Below are positions 1 through 8,885 of a stretch of 64,000 nt of DNA, piece by piece; the first letter of the stretch is position 1; each line of letters begins with the position of its first letter. The notes beneath the pieces were generated by a model that was not told where the DNA came from, ran no database searches, and saw only the letters and a list, made by a program, of their open reading frames with translations. The position numbers and the translations under genes are program-made. Origin of the DNA: Pyrofollis japonicus (GTDB lineage Archaea > Thermoproteota > Thermoprotei_A > Sulfolobales > Pyrodictiaceae); the NCBI RefSeq assembly GCF_033097485.1, contig NZ_AP028634.1, forward strand, positions 1,231,126 to 1,295,125. The letters are read 5' to 3'.

Positions 1-73
1 GGCTCGAGGCGGTTACGAGTACTCTTAGCCCCTTTATCCCGAAGGGCAAGGCGAGCACGCTCCCCTTGGGCAT
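1..73 (-). CDS. Short-chain dehydrogenase/reductase, N-terminal fragment (cut by window edge)
   Basis: Twenty-four codons are visible from an ATG on the minus strand. They end in a segment reading KGLRVLVTASS, which matches the first beta strand and the start of the nucleotide-binding turn of SDR enzymes. The rest lies outside the window, so substrate and length cannot be judged. It sits 65 bases downstream of the transporter gene at 139-606 on the same strand and may be co-transcribed with it. The family call rests on a short segment. Confidence 0.5.
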   Translation of the reverse strand, partial: MPKGSVLALPFGIKGLRVLVTASS

Positions 74-138
74 CCTATTGTCTAGGAGAAGTGTTCCCCC
101 GGGATGCTGGGAGTAGTTAGGTGTGGTTTTGAAAAAGG

Positions 139-606
139 TTAGCCCAGGGGCTTTAGGCTGAAGAAGATTATCGCGGCCGTGTAGAAGGCCATACCTATTA
201 GCTCGCTTGTAGAAAGCTTCTCGCCGAGCAAAAGCCAAGCCAGGCTAGCTACTAGCAGGGCGTTTGAGAGGGCTATTGCTGTAGCAGGCCCTGCTTTGCC
301 GTGGGCTACTGCTACTTTTAGAAAGTACATGCCTAGGGCTAGGAACACTCCCGCTACGGCCATTAAGGCGTAGAGCTTCGGCTCAACGCCTGCCAGCACA
401 GGGTTACGCGCACTGTCGTAGCGCCCCGTGCTCAGCAGGGCCAGTGCAGCCAAGACCCCGACAAGGCCGGCTCCGAGCAGGAGTACAGCAGTACCCTCGA
501 CAGAGGGCATGCCCTTGACCGATGCGTATTTGAGGATGAAGTTAGTCAGGCCAAACATGAGGAATGTGCCCAGCGCGTATAGTACCCACACGTTGCTCTC
601 CGCCAA
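139..606 (-). CDS. Half-size EamA/DMT-family membrane transporter
   Basis: A 155-residue hydrophobic protein with about five membrane segments. It has the DMT layout: an N-terminal segment with GLTNFILKYAS, alternating helices, and the typical end of an EamA repeat (ALSNALLVASLAWLLLGEKLS followed by a last helix). Full EamA proteins have two such repeats and about 300 residues, so this is a single-repeat form that would need to dimerise. The substrate is unknown; small metabolites or drugs are typical of the superfamily. The SDR fragment lies downstream on the same strand. Confidence 0.7.
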   Translation of the reverse strand: MAESNVWVLYALGTFLMFGLTNFILKYASVKGMPSVEGTAVLLLGAGLVGVLAALALLSTGRYDSARNPVLAGVEPKLYALMAVAGVFLALGMYFLKVAVAHGKAGPATAIALSNALLVASLAWLLLGEKLSTSELIGMAFYTAAIIFFSLKPLG

Positions 607-771
607 GGCTCGTCCACCGCCACCTGGAAGCCAGTACCGTGTCCAATGCCGAGGGCGGAGAGGAAGACTATAATAGCTTAAGCGCCGGCTACAACAGTCT
701 CCACGGACAACTTGTACCCGGCGCAGTTAGAAGGGCAGCACTAAGAAGGGAGCGCAAAGGGGCTGATCCTC

Positions 772-1110
772 TTGAACCTGAATAGGCGAAGAGAACTAGC
801 CTTTCTAAACCTCTATACTATCATGGGGCTGGGGTTCTTAGCGCTTACAGCACTAGCATACATTGATCACGACATCCCGCTCGCATCCTTCTACCTCCTC
901 ATGGGCGGAGCCATGCTCCTCGGCAAGGTAGCAGTAATAATGCCCAGGAACAAGACCGCGAGAATACTCGCCGACATAGGCGTCATACTCCTCGCGCTAA
1001 ACGCTCTCCAGCACTATGGGTTCACAACAGTCAACCTCTACACGCTGATCTCGTGGGTAGTGCTGATTGCGGCAATAATAGAAGCCATATACGTTGCCAA
1101 GAAATACTAG
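772..1110 (+). CDS. Small four-helix membrane protein of unknown function
   Basis: A TTG start at 772 gives 112 residues with about four predicted membrane segments and a short basic N terminus (NLNRRRE). No catalytic motif is visible. The plan is similar to the 111-residue protein at 30344-30679, but no clear sequence identity can be seen. It stands alone on the plus strand between two minus-strand units. The reading frame is supported by length and by hydrophobic periodicity only. Confidence 0.5.
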   Translation: MNLNRRRELAFLNLYTIMGLGFLALTALAYIDHDIPLASFYLLMGGAMLLGKVAVIMPRNKTARILADIGVILLALNALQHYGFTTVNLYTLISWVVLIAAIIEAIYVAKKY

Positions 1111-1251
1111 GCACGTTATACACACCAATACATGCTATCTGAAGGATAATCCATTGGATAAACGCACGCCGCCTTACGTTAGCTATGCAGTGTTCTAAAG
1201 AATATCTTGCTAACTCCGTATTAGGATCCGGCTGCCTCATAATTCAAGGTA

Positions 1252-1923
1252 TTATTCAAGTACTCCGTCTCTTATCTTTATGATCCTTCGCGCCCTAGAG
1301 GCTAGGCTGGGGTCGTGTGTCGAGTACATCACGGTTTTTCCGAGCTTGTTTGCCTCTACGAGGAGACTGATTATCTTGAGCTTATTCTCGGTATCTAGGC
1401 TTGCTGTTGGCTCGTCTGCAAGTATTATGGGAGGGTTTGCTGCTAGAGCCCTTGCTATTGCTACTCGTTGTTGTTCTCCACCGCTTAGCTGGGACGGGTA
1501 CTTCTCCCTCTTGTCCCACATTCCTACAAGCTCGAGAAGCATTTTAGCCCTTTCAAGTCTCTCTTCTCTATCCCCCCACTTGGCGAGTTCCATTGGCAAG
1601 AGTACGTTCTCTAGCACAGTGAGTGTCGGAACTAGGTGGTAGAATTGGAAAACGATCCCGACGTTCCGCCTTCTCCATTTCGCCCTTGCGGCTTCACTCA
1701 TTCCTGTTAGGTCTGTTCCGTTAACCTCTACTCTCCCCTTTGTTGGCAGTTCTATTCCTCCTGCAAGATATATTACCGTGGTTTTACCGCTTCCGCTGGG
1801 CCCTAGCAGCGAGACCAGATCGCCTTTCTCTATCTCAAACGTGATTCCCCGTAATGCAGTGTACTCAGCTCCTCCAGGGGATCGGTATATTTTCCATACA
1901 TTTATGAACCGTATGGCCTTCAA
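1252..1923 (-). CDS. ABC transporter ATP-binding protein, LolD/MacB type
   Basis: A 223-residue cytoplasmic ATPase with Walker A GPSGSGKT at residues 41-48, the signature [14 protein letters not shown], Walker [10 protein letters not shown] and a switch histidine in STHDPS. This subfamily powers FtsX-type permeases that export peptides, drugs or lipids or drive surface events. It follows the FtsX-type permease gene on the same strand with 13 bases between them, so the two form one export operon. The length is normal for the family. Confidence 0.9.
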   Translation of the reverse strand: MKAIRFINVWKIYRSPGGAEYTALRGITFEIEKGDLVSLLGPSGSGKTTVIYLAGGIELPTKGRVEVNGTDLTGMSEAARAKWRRRNVGIVFQFYHLVPTLTVLENVLLPMELAKWGDREERLERAKMLLELVGMWDKREKYPSQLSGGEQQRVAIARALAANPPIILADEPTASLDTENKLKIISLLVEANKLGKTVMYSTHDPSLASRARRIIKIRDGVLE

Positions 1924-1936
1924 TCTATCTCATACC

Positions 1937-2060
1937 TCACTCCACTCTTAGTAACTGGGCTGTGGGCTGCTTCCTTAGGTATAGGAGGCCAATAAGCAAT
2001 ACGACAAGTATGGATGGTACTATTATCCAGGCTGTTCTCGGGACATCCAGCACCGAGGTA
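1937..2060 (-). pseudogene. Displaced C-terminal end of the FtsX-type permease
   Basis: This minus-strand frame reads SVLDVPRTAWIIVP, then a hydrophobic helix, then LYLRKQPTAQLLRVE. This is the usual last transmembrane segment and cytoplasmic tail of an FtsX-family permease. It continues the 2023-4209 protein in a frame offset by one base. It is best seen as part of the same gene, separated by a single-base deletion or a sequence error, and not as an independent gene. Confidence 0.65.
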
Positions 2061-4209
2061 CAGGTGTGAGGTATCCAACAGCGTCTCTCATAATACTCAG
2101 CATTGTGTGTGAAATCGCGTAGCCGACGAGGTAGACTAGGGGCATAGAGGCGAGCCACGCCACTAGCAAGATTATAATGTCTAAGACGAGTATCTGAACG
2201 TCAGTGAATCCTATGGCTCTTAGTACACCGATTTCCCGGAGCCTGCCCGCAATATCCACTATGACTAGCACGGCTAGGCCAACCACTCCTACAAATAGTA
2301 TGGAAGCATCTATGATTGAGAGGAATACGGATAAGAACCGCATATTGCTATCCTGCATCCTCAGGAGATCGGCCTTAGTCCTTGGCTTCGAGGCTGGTAT
2401 ACCGTTTTCAATGAGCACCCGCTTAATCCTGAGCCCCACTTGCAAGGAGTCCCTATCAGCCTTATAGTAGAGGAGGAAAGAAGTAGGATGCACTATTTGG
2501 AGGTAGTCGCCTCTATCAATGAACACTACGAGGCCATTATCGAAATGATCCGTTACTATGCCAGTAACCCTGAACACATATGTGCCACGGGTAGTGTTTA
2601 GCGTTATGACATCTCCGATACCTATTCCAAACTCCTCGGAAACGGTGACAGTTATTGCTGCTTCTCCTCTATGCTGAGGCCATCTTCCCGAGAGGAGGCG
2701 TGGCCCAAGGCTCCAATTACCAACTATGCAGCTCATTAATGATACTTCCTTCCCATTAATCTTGGCTCTTCTCCAGCTAAAATCCCAAACCTCTATGCTC
2801 TTCACCGATGGAGCGCTTAAGGCCTTATCCACGACATCGTCTAGCCTCGTAGAAGACGCGGCAAAGAGGAGCTTGCCGTCAAACCCATAGCCCTTTATCT
2901 CCTCCTTAATAATGTTAAGCCCTCTAAGGCTCATAGGTATGGATGCTGTGGCTCCCCAGGATACTGCGAGAAAGAGCACCAGGAACGCCGAAAACCACGG
3001 CCTAGAAGCCATTCTCCTCAGAGAGTATACTAGGAGTAGTTTCCCTCCATGCAAGGATTTGAGCTTGATTATTCCCCCGGTAAGCCCGGTGAATCTCAGC
3101 GCCTGTCCTGTTGGGACTTGGTAGGCTAACATAGGAGGAAGCACGGTGGCCGCTAGTATCAGCGCTAATGCTATTAGCCCAGTCTCTCCTAGGGTCCCCC
3201 AGTCTATGGTGAAGGGGTACTTCTGCATTAAAAGCTCCATTACCTGGGATCCTTGGGCTTCTCTTGCACCCATGCTTACTAGCTTTTCTGCTACCGGCAC
3301 CGATGCTGTTAACCCAGCAGCAACTCCTATTGCTCCTCTTATCATATTGTATCCAGCATAATAGAGAATAACACTACCCTTACTGAATCCCAGTGCCTTG
3401 AGTACGCCTATCTCTCTCACGTTTCTCTCTAAGAGGCTCGCTTCACTACCAGCTATAAGGAAGCCTGCAATAACTAGTGCTATGCCAGTAAAGATCTCAA
3501 GGGAGTTCGCCATACTCTTCAAAGGCGCAGTGGCAGGATTGCTTCGCCCGCTTTGTACGAAAACTGTACGAATACTTCCCCCCTCGCTACGTACAAGGTT
3601 TTCAATCTCGCTAGCTATCTTGCTAGGATCTGTACCAGGAGCTACTATGAATAGGATCTGCTCCTTCCTACCCTTAGCCTTCTCGATCAAAGACTCGTTG
3701 ACGAACAAAGTAATGTCTGTTCCAGATACTGAGACTATCCCTTTGGCTATTCCGGTTATTCTGATACTACCGAGGCCCGATACTACTACTATGTCTCCAG
3801 GCCTCGTAATAGGTTGGCTATTTGTCACATACTCTAGGACACCGGGTACCCCCTTCGAAATATAGTAGCTCATAGGATAAGAATCATCCGGGTTATAAAC
3901 AAGCGTAATACTTATTGGCGTAGAGTCGAAATAGCCTATGGTATCCACGGCCATTATAAGTTTTGCTCTCTCAACACCCTCTATACCCCTAACCTTATCT
4001 AGCACAGAATACGGAATATGCCCCTCAACAACAACGCTACCAACCTCATAAACCCAAGCCTTGCCAGCTAAGCTAAGGCTGTAGGAGGCAGCCAGCTTTA
4101 TCGAAGCAAGCCCCACAACCCCCACGAACAAGACCATGATAACGGCGAACGACTCCAGCTTTCTCCTTGAAACAGCTCTCCACGACGCCTTGATCAACAT
4201 ACCAGCCAT
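2023..4209 (-). CDS. FtsX/MacB-type ABC transporter permease, apparently frameshifted near the C terminus
   Basis: The 728-residue frame has the duplicated FtsX plan: an N-terminal membrane helix (about residues 18-40), a large extracytoplasmic domain, a cluster of membrane helices (about 235-370), then a second helix, a second soluble domain and helices near the end. The motifs EIGVLKALGFSKGS and EIGVLRAIGFTDVQ mark the two FtsX repeats. The frame stops after an untypical tail, while the expected last helix and basic tail lie in another frame down to 1937. One missing base near 2050-2060 would join them. The gene is first in an operon with the ATPase at 1252-1923. Confidence 0.8.
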   Translation of the reverse strand: MAGMLIKASWRAVSRRKLESFAVIMVLFVGVVGLASIKLAASYSLSLAGKAWVYEVGSVVVEGHIPYSVLDKVRGIEGVERAKLIMAVDTIGYFDSTPISITLVYNPDDSYPMSYYISKGVPGVLEYVTNSQPITRPGDIVVVSGLGSIRITGIAKGIVSVSGTDITLFVNESLIEKAKGRKEQILFIVAPGTDPSKIASEIENLVRSEGGSIRTVFVQSGRSNPATAPLKSMANSLEIFTGIALVIAGFLIAGSEASLLERNVREIGVLKALGFSKGSVILYYAGYNMIRGAIGVAAGLTASVPVAEKLVSMGAREAQGSQVMELLMQKYPFTIDWGTLGETGLIALALILAATVLPPMLAYQVPTGQALRFTGLTGGIIKLKSLHGGKLLLVYSLRRMASRPWFSAFLVLFLAVSWGATASIPMSLRGLNIIKEEIKGYGFDGKLLFAASSTRLDDVVDKALSAPSVKSIEVWDFSWRRAKINGKEVSLMSCIVGNWSLGPRLLSGRWPQHRGEAAITVTVSEEFGIGIGDVITLNTTRGTYVFRVTGIVTDHFDNGLVVFIDRGDYLQIVHPTSFLLYYKADRDSLQVGLRIKRVLIENGIPASKPRTKADLLRMQDSNMRFLSVFLSIIDASILFVGVVGLAVLVIVDIAGRLREIGVLRAIGFTDVQILVLDIIILLVAWLASMPLVYLVGYAISHTMLSIMRDAVGYLTPVPRCWMSREQPG

Positions 4210-4387
4210 CCGCCGCGCACCCTAAGAATTCGTTAAAAGCCCTCGATTCTATCGCTGCATTTCTGACAATTCTAGCACCAATATTTATCATTTCTTCTCA
4301 TCTCTTCTAGCTTCACTCTTATCCGCCTAATGGCCTTCTCGGCTGCGGCTAAGACTATCCTAGACTTCTCCTAGGCCATTCGCCTAA

Positions 4388-4961
4388 TCTTGTCTCCGGC
4401 CTGGCCGGTTCCTCAGCCTTTATGAGGCTCTTCTAGACTCTGTTATAAAGCAGAGAATAGCGTTGAAAGCCGCTCTTTGCATGCAATCACGCCTGGTTAA
4501 GTCCTATGGTCATCACATGATTGTGGAGGGGCATAGTTTCTACTCGTTCCCCGACCTGGAAAGAATAGCCAAGGCGTCAGTGGGGGAGCTGAGGAGTATA
4601 GGACTTACAAGGATGAGGACTGAGGCCATAAAGGCCATAGCTGTGGCGGAGCATGAGGGAGGACTGCCTAGTGTCAGAGATGTTGAAAGGACGGAAGACC
4701 TCCCCGGTATAGTACGGGAATTGACTAGGCTGAGGGGGTGGGGCCTTGGACTGCTGAGCTAGCACTTGTACAAGTCATCCGCTCTCCCTGATAGGTCCTA
4801 GAAGCGATCTAGTAGTCCGGAGGGGGTTTGAGAAAATACTCGGACTTGATCACGAAACGGTTGACAAAGTGATAAGCGAGCTTGGCGATTATGCGGGGCT
4901 CCTCATGTATATAGCCGCTTTCCACTATGAGGCAGGCAAGACAAGGAGCAGAAAACCATGA
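4388..4961 (+). pseudogene. Decayed HhH-GPD DNA glycosylase (AlkA-like)
   Basis: Translated segments in three frames line up as one glycosylase. From 4388, RFLSLYEALLDSVIKQRIAL runs into RLVKSYG, SVGELRSIGL and a helix-hairpin-helix lead. After the five-G run at 4734-4738 a one-base shift gives GVGPWTAELAL, the HhH motif before the catalytic region. After a second shift near 4775-4795 the end reads PRSDLVVRRGFEKILGLD through YAGLLMYIAAFHYEAGK to a stop at 4961. Such enzymes excise alkylated bases from DNA. At least two frameshifts make this copy non-functional as read. Confidence 0.75.
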
Positions 4962-4967
4962 GACAGT

Positions 4968-5216
4968 ATGGAGCTACGCGATATTATTCTTGAAATAGGG
5001 TATGAGTACTTTACTTGCACTATGCTCGGCTACGTGTTGCACCAGAGAGCCTACCCCTCGTATACAAATGGGCCTATTTATTTGGATCTCTATCCCTCTT
5101 GGCTCGGTGGCTTCGTGACGCGTGGCTGGGGCTTAGTCGGGGGCTTGAATTATGCGTTTAAGAGTCCTATTAATTCCTGGGACAAGTTACTAGTGTATGG
5201 TGTGTTCTCGCTGTGA
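4968..5216 (+). CDS. Uncertain open frame of 82 codons
   Basis: An ATG-started frame lies between the decayed glycosylase and the HEPN gene and overlaps the HEPN start by four bases. It is rich in tyrosine, tryptophan and glycine and I recognise no domain. The four-base overlap would suit translational coupling to the HEPN/nucleotidyltransferase pair, but the composition could also be chance. It may be a remnant or non-coding. Confidence 0.2.
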   Translation: MELRDIILEIGYEYFTCTMLGYVLHQRAYPSYTNGPIYLDLYPSWLGGFVTRGWGLVGGLNYAFKSPINSWDKLLVYGVFSL

Positions 5217-5623
5217 GCCACGAATATGCTGAGACGCTCATGAGGAGGGCTAATGAGTACCTCTTATCGGCTGAGAGGAACTATAATGATGGCTTATACG
5301 ACATAGCGTGTGTTGAAGCAGAGATAGCCGCCCAGTTAGCGATAAAGGCTGCTATCGTTAAGGCCGGGCTTAGCGCGCCACGCGTGCACAGTATTCGTAG
5401 ACTTATAGCATTTATAGTCGAAAACACGGAAAAAGAGGATATCAAGAAGAAGCTACTGGACTATGTTAGGATGAATCGGGCTAAGCTCATAGTGCTAGAG
5501 AGGTGTAGGGAAGCTGGGCAATACGGCATGGAGAGCGCTGATAGAGAGGAGGCCGAAATAGCTCTTGAGGCTAGTAGAGAGGTGATAAGACTTGCCAAAG
5601 AGATATGGGAGCTGGGTTTCTAG
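5213..5623 (+). CDS. HEPN-domain protein, partner of a MNT nucleotidyltransferase
   Basis: A 136-residue all-helical protein beginning with a GTG at 5213. The HEPN signature is clear in residues 10-60: a helix with RANEYLLSAERNYNDGLYD, then a second with AEIAAQLAIKAAI and PRVHSIRRL. HEPN proteins paired with minimal nucleotidyltransferases act as toxins or RNases, or as substrate-binding partners. I do not see the R-x4-6-H motif of the toxic RNase subgroup in the C-terminal half, so toxicity is uncertain. The downstream nucleotidyltransferase overlaps it by 32 bases. Confidence 0.85.
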   Translation: MSHEYAETLMRRANEYLLSAERNYNDGLYDIACVEAEIAAQLAIKAAIVKAGLSAPRVHSIRRLIAFIVENTEKEDIKKKLLDYVRMNRAKLIVLERCREAGQYGMESADREEAEIALEASREVIRLAKEIWELGF

Positions 5624-5936
5624 GCAGTTCCAGCTCCTCCGTGACTGGCGCAGAATGGTATCTCTTGTAGCAGAGATTGCGGCAGTCATTGATCCTTATT
5701 CACGCGTATATGTATTCGGCAGCATCGTTGAGGGCCGCTACACGGGCGCAAGTGATATAGATGTCTTGATTCTTACACGGATCGACCCGAAGAAGCTATA
5801 TGAGGAAGTCACTGCACGGCTCTGGGACCTTATTGGTGAGGATTCCGCGATACTGGATCTGCACGTAGTGCCGCTAGAGGCTGCCGAGAAGCCTCCCGTT
5901 AAATGGTGGCTAAGAGGAGCCATAAGGATACGTTAA
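5592..5936 (+). CDS. Minimal nucleotidyltransferase (MNT), antitoxin-type partner of HEPN
   Basis: A 114-residue protein with the polymerase-beta-like motif GS followed by D-x-D: VFGSIVEGRYTGASDIDVLI at about residues 40-58. A third acidic position lies in LDLHVV. MNT proteins transfer nucleotidyl groups; in HEPN/MNT modules they can AMPylate and silence the HEPN partner. The start at 5592 overlaps the HEPN gene by 32 bases; an internal ATG at 5655 is an alternative but would remove the conserved LRDWRR lead-in. The two genes are surely co-transcribed. Confidence 0.8.
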   Translation: MPKRYGSWVSRQFQLLRDWRRMVSLVAEIAAVIDPYSRVYVFGSIVEGRYTGASDIDVLILTRIDPKKLYEEVTARLWDLIGEDSAILDLHVVPLEAAEKPPVKWWLRGAIRIR

Positions 5937-6301
5937 CGAAGGGGGGCAAAAGCTCGTTAACCTTATCCAATACTCTATTGGTGCCATCATTTCCCTAGAG
6001 CCCTAGAAAAGTAAGGAGCAGGACAGGATACTGGCATATCTAGACTCTTCGAAAAACCGCAGTCACCCTGCCAAGGTATTTCGCACGTCTCTGAGCACTA
6101 ACCAAGATAGCAGTAATGGACGTGGTTCGGCTCGTATTAAACTATCCCAGCAATCATAGAGAATTATAGTCGATCCCCGTATATCCCGGTACATCTAAGC
6201 ATAGCTAGCATTGCGATAATAATGGTCCTTGCCTAGATCTCCACGTTTCCCTCTAGATTATTTTAGTGCCTAATGAAAAATTTTAGTTATGGGAAACCGG
6301 G
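5937..6301. other. Intergenic stretch without recognisable genes
   Basis: This 365-base gap lies between the convergent nucleotidyltransferase and radical SAM genes. I looked at both strands and found no coding frame, no tRNA-like fold and no clear repeat. The last 60 bases before 6301 are AT-rich (TGAAAAATTTTAG near 6272-6284) and could terminate transcripts from either side. Confidence 0.5.
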
Positions 6302-7453
6302 TTAATAATAGTCTCCTAGGAGCCATACGTTGCCGATGAAGACTTCTTTTACTCCGGCTTCCCTCGCAGCCCTGTAGGCTTCTAGAGCGTGCCTCCTGCT
6401 AGTTGGCGGGAGGTCTCTCATCCTGAAGTCTGGGTGGAAGGCGAGAAGCACCATTGGTATGTTTACCCCGTGTTCCTCCATGAGCTTGGCTACGTAGCTT
6501 GCGATTCCTCGCACCTCCTCCGCGTCCACGTAGCCCGGGACGAGGAGCACGCTTATCACGAGGAGCGGGGGCTCCGGCCTCTCAGAGGCCATCTTGGCGA
6601 GCATTGCCGTGTTCTCCCTGAGTCTTCGGAGAGCCTTCTCGCCATTGGCGCCGGTTAGGGCCTCGTATATTGCGGGTGTCCATGCCTTCCAGTCTATCTT
6701 CACTATGCCGCCGCTCACGAGGCTGAGCTTCGCGGCTTCCCGTAGCAGCGGGGGCGAGGCTAGGCCATCGGTCTCCCAGCATATCCTCTTAGGCCATTGT
6801 CTTCTCTTCTTGGCTTCTTCCAAGATCCTTCTGGAGGCGGCTATGAGTACTGGTAGGTGCGGGGTAGGGTCTCCGCCGAAGTAGCAGATACATGTTACTC
6901 GGGGATTCATCGCTTCCTCTACTAGCTGCTCCACGGTCTTCACGTAGCTCTTCCAGGTATCCCCGGCTAGGTGGAGCTTGTGCTCCGGGTTCTGGCAGAA
7001 GTGGCAGTCGAGGGGACAGCCTAGGAGGAAGACTGCGAGGTTGTAGTACCCCTTCTCTACTCCTGGTGTAAACGTGTACTTTGGGTAGCCTCGTGACGTG
7101 TTGGCTGGGCAGACGTAGCCAGCCGTACAGTTAGTTGGATGCGGGTCTAGGTACGTATATGCGAGGAGCTTCCCGTGGCCTGGGAGCGGCTCTAGTCTTC
7201 CACTACGGTTGACCCATACTCCGCAGTAGCCACGGCCGCCCTCTGGTATGATGCACTCGTTTACACAGATCTTACACGGGGCGCCGGGGCCTCTCGGAGG
7301 CTCCTCGGGGAGCCCAAGTGCTTGGCGGAAGCGGCGGCGACGCTCACGGACAACACGTAGAGCCTCCTCTGGTCTACGCCGGAGGCAGTCAGCACAGACA
7401 CCTATAGCCTCAGACACGAGGCCCTCACGGCCGCAGAGAGTGCATCGAGCCAA
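6302..7453 (-). CDS. Radical SAM protein, pyruvate formate-lyase-activating-enzyme-like (AmrS-like family)
   Basis: A 383-residue protein with an N-terminal zinc-ribbon-like Cys pair arrangement (C4/C7 and C20/C23), further cysteines at 60, 63, 67 and 77, then the radical SAM cluster motif CPLDCHFC with C146, C150 and C153 and the SAM-contact motif GGDP. The architecture matches archaeal radical SAM proteins annotated as activating-enzyme homologues. The substrate is unknown. The gene is a single unit and none of the usual AmmeMemoRadiSam partner genes lies beside it. Confidence 0.8.
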   Translation of the reverse strand: MARCTLCGREGLVSEAIGVCADCLRRRPEEALRVVRERRRRFRQALGLPEEPPRGPGAPCKICVNECIIPEGGRGYCGVWVNRSGRLEPLPGHGKLLAYTYLDPHPTNCTAGYVCPANTSRGYPKYTFTPGVEKGYYNLAVFLLGCPLDCHFCQNPEHKLHLAGDTWKSYVKTVEQLVEEAMNPRVTCICYFGGDPTPHLPVLIAASRRILEEAKKRRQWPKRICWETDGLASPPLLREAAKLSLVSGGIVKIDWKAWTPAIYEALTGANGEKALRRLRENTAMLAKMASERPEPPLLVISVLLVPGYVDAEEVRGIASYVAKLMEEHGVNIPMVLLAFHPDFRMRDLPPTSRRHALEAYRAAREAGVKEVFIGNVWLLGDYY

Positions 7454-7591
7454 GGAGCAGCATTCCCCGGGGACTCTGTCAAGAATAGTGCTAGGAGGCC
7501 TCCATAGAAGTAATATGCTTGGACAGTGCCCCTATAACCTCTCGTGCCCGCATTGACTGCCTTTGTAGCCCCTGGTTCCGATCGCTAGACG

Positions 7592-8731
7592 TCACTGTAG
7601 TCTCCTAGCCTTCCAGTAGACTTCTCCCCTCAAGGCCCTCACGAGGCCTAGTGGGTAGACGAGCTGGCCGTAGACTATGCCGGTGAGCGCGTGCAAGGGG
7701 GTATGGCCCTCGATTACTGCTCCCGCGGCGTAGGCTGCCAGCTGTAGCGCTAGCGGCGCCAAGAACGCTGCCTTGGCGAGGATGCTGCCCGTCAACGCTG
7801 CAATGAGGGCTGTGAAGAGTGGGCCGTAGGTCGCAGTTGGCGCAGCAGCCGCTGCTAGGGCCTTGCCTAGGCCTCTTCGGCTGCGGAGAGGATCTATGTA
7901 TAGCCTTGCGATGAGCCACGCAAAGCTGTCTACGTCGTCGTATGTCCAGACTCCTACCAGGTCGCGCGCATCTGGCAGGATAACGGGTACTCCGTGCCTC
8001 TTAGCATGCGTCGCAAAATCCCTATCCTCCACGATACTCTCTGCTACGGCTTTGTGGCCTCCTAGGCTCCAGTAGGTCTCTCTCCTAATGGCCCAGCAGC
8101 AGCCATACATCCATGCAAGCTTGTCTCTGCGGTCCATTACTCTGTGTAGGCCGTAGAATCCATAGGCGGCGGCAGTCACGGCTGCTTCTATTGCCTCGCA
8201 GCGCTTCGTCTTGCAGAGGAAGCGGGGCACGAACCCTACTATTTCGCCGTTGCGGGTCTTCTCCACGAGGCGGCGGAGCTCGGCGGCGCCATGGATGGGG
8301 GTGTCTGCGTCTAGGAAGAACAGTATGTCGCCGGTGGCTAGCCCTGCCCCGGTGTAGAGGGCGTAGCTCTTTGGTGCCCAGCCCCGCGGCACCTCCTCTA
8401 CACGGATATAGCGTAGCTCCTTCACCTCCTCGGCGAGCCTGGCCAGTATGCTCGGAGTAGTGTCTGTGCTCGCATCGTCAACAACTACGACTTCGTCGAA
8501 GACACCCGCTATGCCTGGGAGCAGCTTGGCTAGGTTCTCGGCCTCGTTGCGGGCAGCTATGACCACTGAGACCCTTGCACTGCTCCGGGGCCTAGCGGCT
8601 AGTGCTTGCCGTGCTTTTTTCGCAGCCCTCACGCTTAGGACGATGCTTCTTAGAGCATATAGCCATAGCAGAGCAAGGCCAGCAGCAATTAATGCTGCAA
8701 CGGCTTCAGCTACTGTGGATAGCCATGCCAC
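7592..8731 (-). CDS. Membrane-anchored family 2 glycosyltransferase
   Basis: A 379-residue protein. An N-terminal membrane helix (about residues 5-35) leads to a GT-A domain with VVIAARNEAENL, VVDDAST, the metal-binding FFLDADT and a later VEDRDF, followed by several C-terminal membrane helices (about 275-365). This layout is typical of GT2 enzymes that transfer sugars onto lipid carriers or lipids at the membrane. The acceptor is unknown. Neighbours are unrelated, so it is probably a single-gene unit. Confidence 0.85.
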   Translation of the reverse strand: MAWLSTVAEAVAALIAAGLALLWLYALRSIVLSVRAAKKARQALAARPRSSARVSVVIAARNEAENLAKLLPGIAGVFDEVVVVDDASTDTTPSILARLAEEVKELRYIRVEEVPRGWAPKSYALYTGAGLATGDILFFLDADTPIHGAAELRRLVEKTRNGEIVGFVPRFLCKTKRCEAIEAAVTAAAYGFYGLHRVMDRRDKLAWMYGCCWAIRRETYWSLGGHKAVAESIVEDRDFATHAKRHGVPVILPDARDLVGVWTYDDVDSFAWLIARLYIDPLRSRRGLGKALAAAAAPTATYGPLFTALIAALTGSILAKAAFLAPLALQLAAYAAGAVIEGHTPLHALTGIVYGQLVYPLGLVRALRGEVYWKARRLQ

Positions 8732-8828
8732 GCTGCTCCTACCTGTGCTGTAAAACGTGCTAAGGTGGAGGCGTCAATAATGTTGCCGTTGTGCGCTTAA
8801 CCCGACTAGGTCTCCGTTGACCAAGCTC

Positions 8829-8836
8829 TTTTTAAG
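8829..8836 (+). promoter_or_regulatory. TATA-like box upstream of the gene at 8886
   Basis: TTTTTAAG lies about 50 bases before the TTG start at 8886. It would place transcription start near 8860 and argues against the longer frame beginning at 8817, which would contain the box. A GGGGTG ribosome-binding sequence at 8872-8877 sits 8 bases before the TTG. Confidence 0.45.
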
Positions 8837-8885
8837 CAGGCGTAAAAGATTCTGTTTCGTAGAATCAACTTGGGGTGCACGCGTC

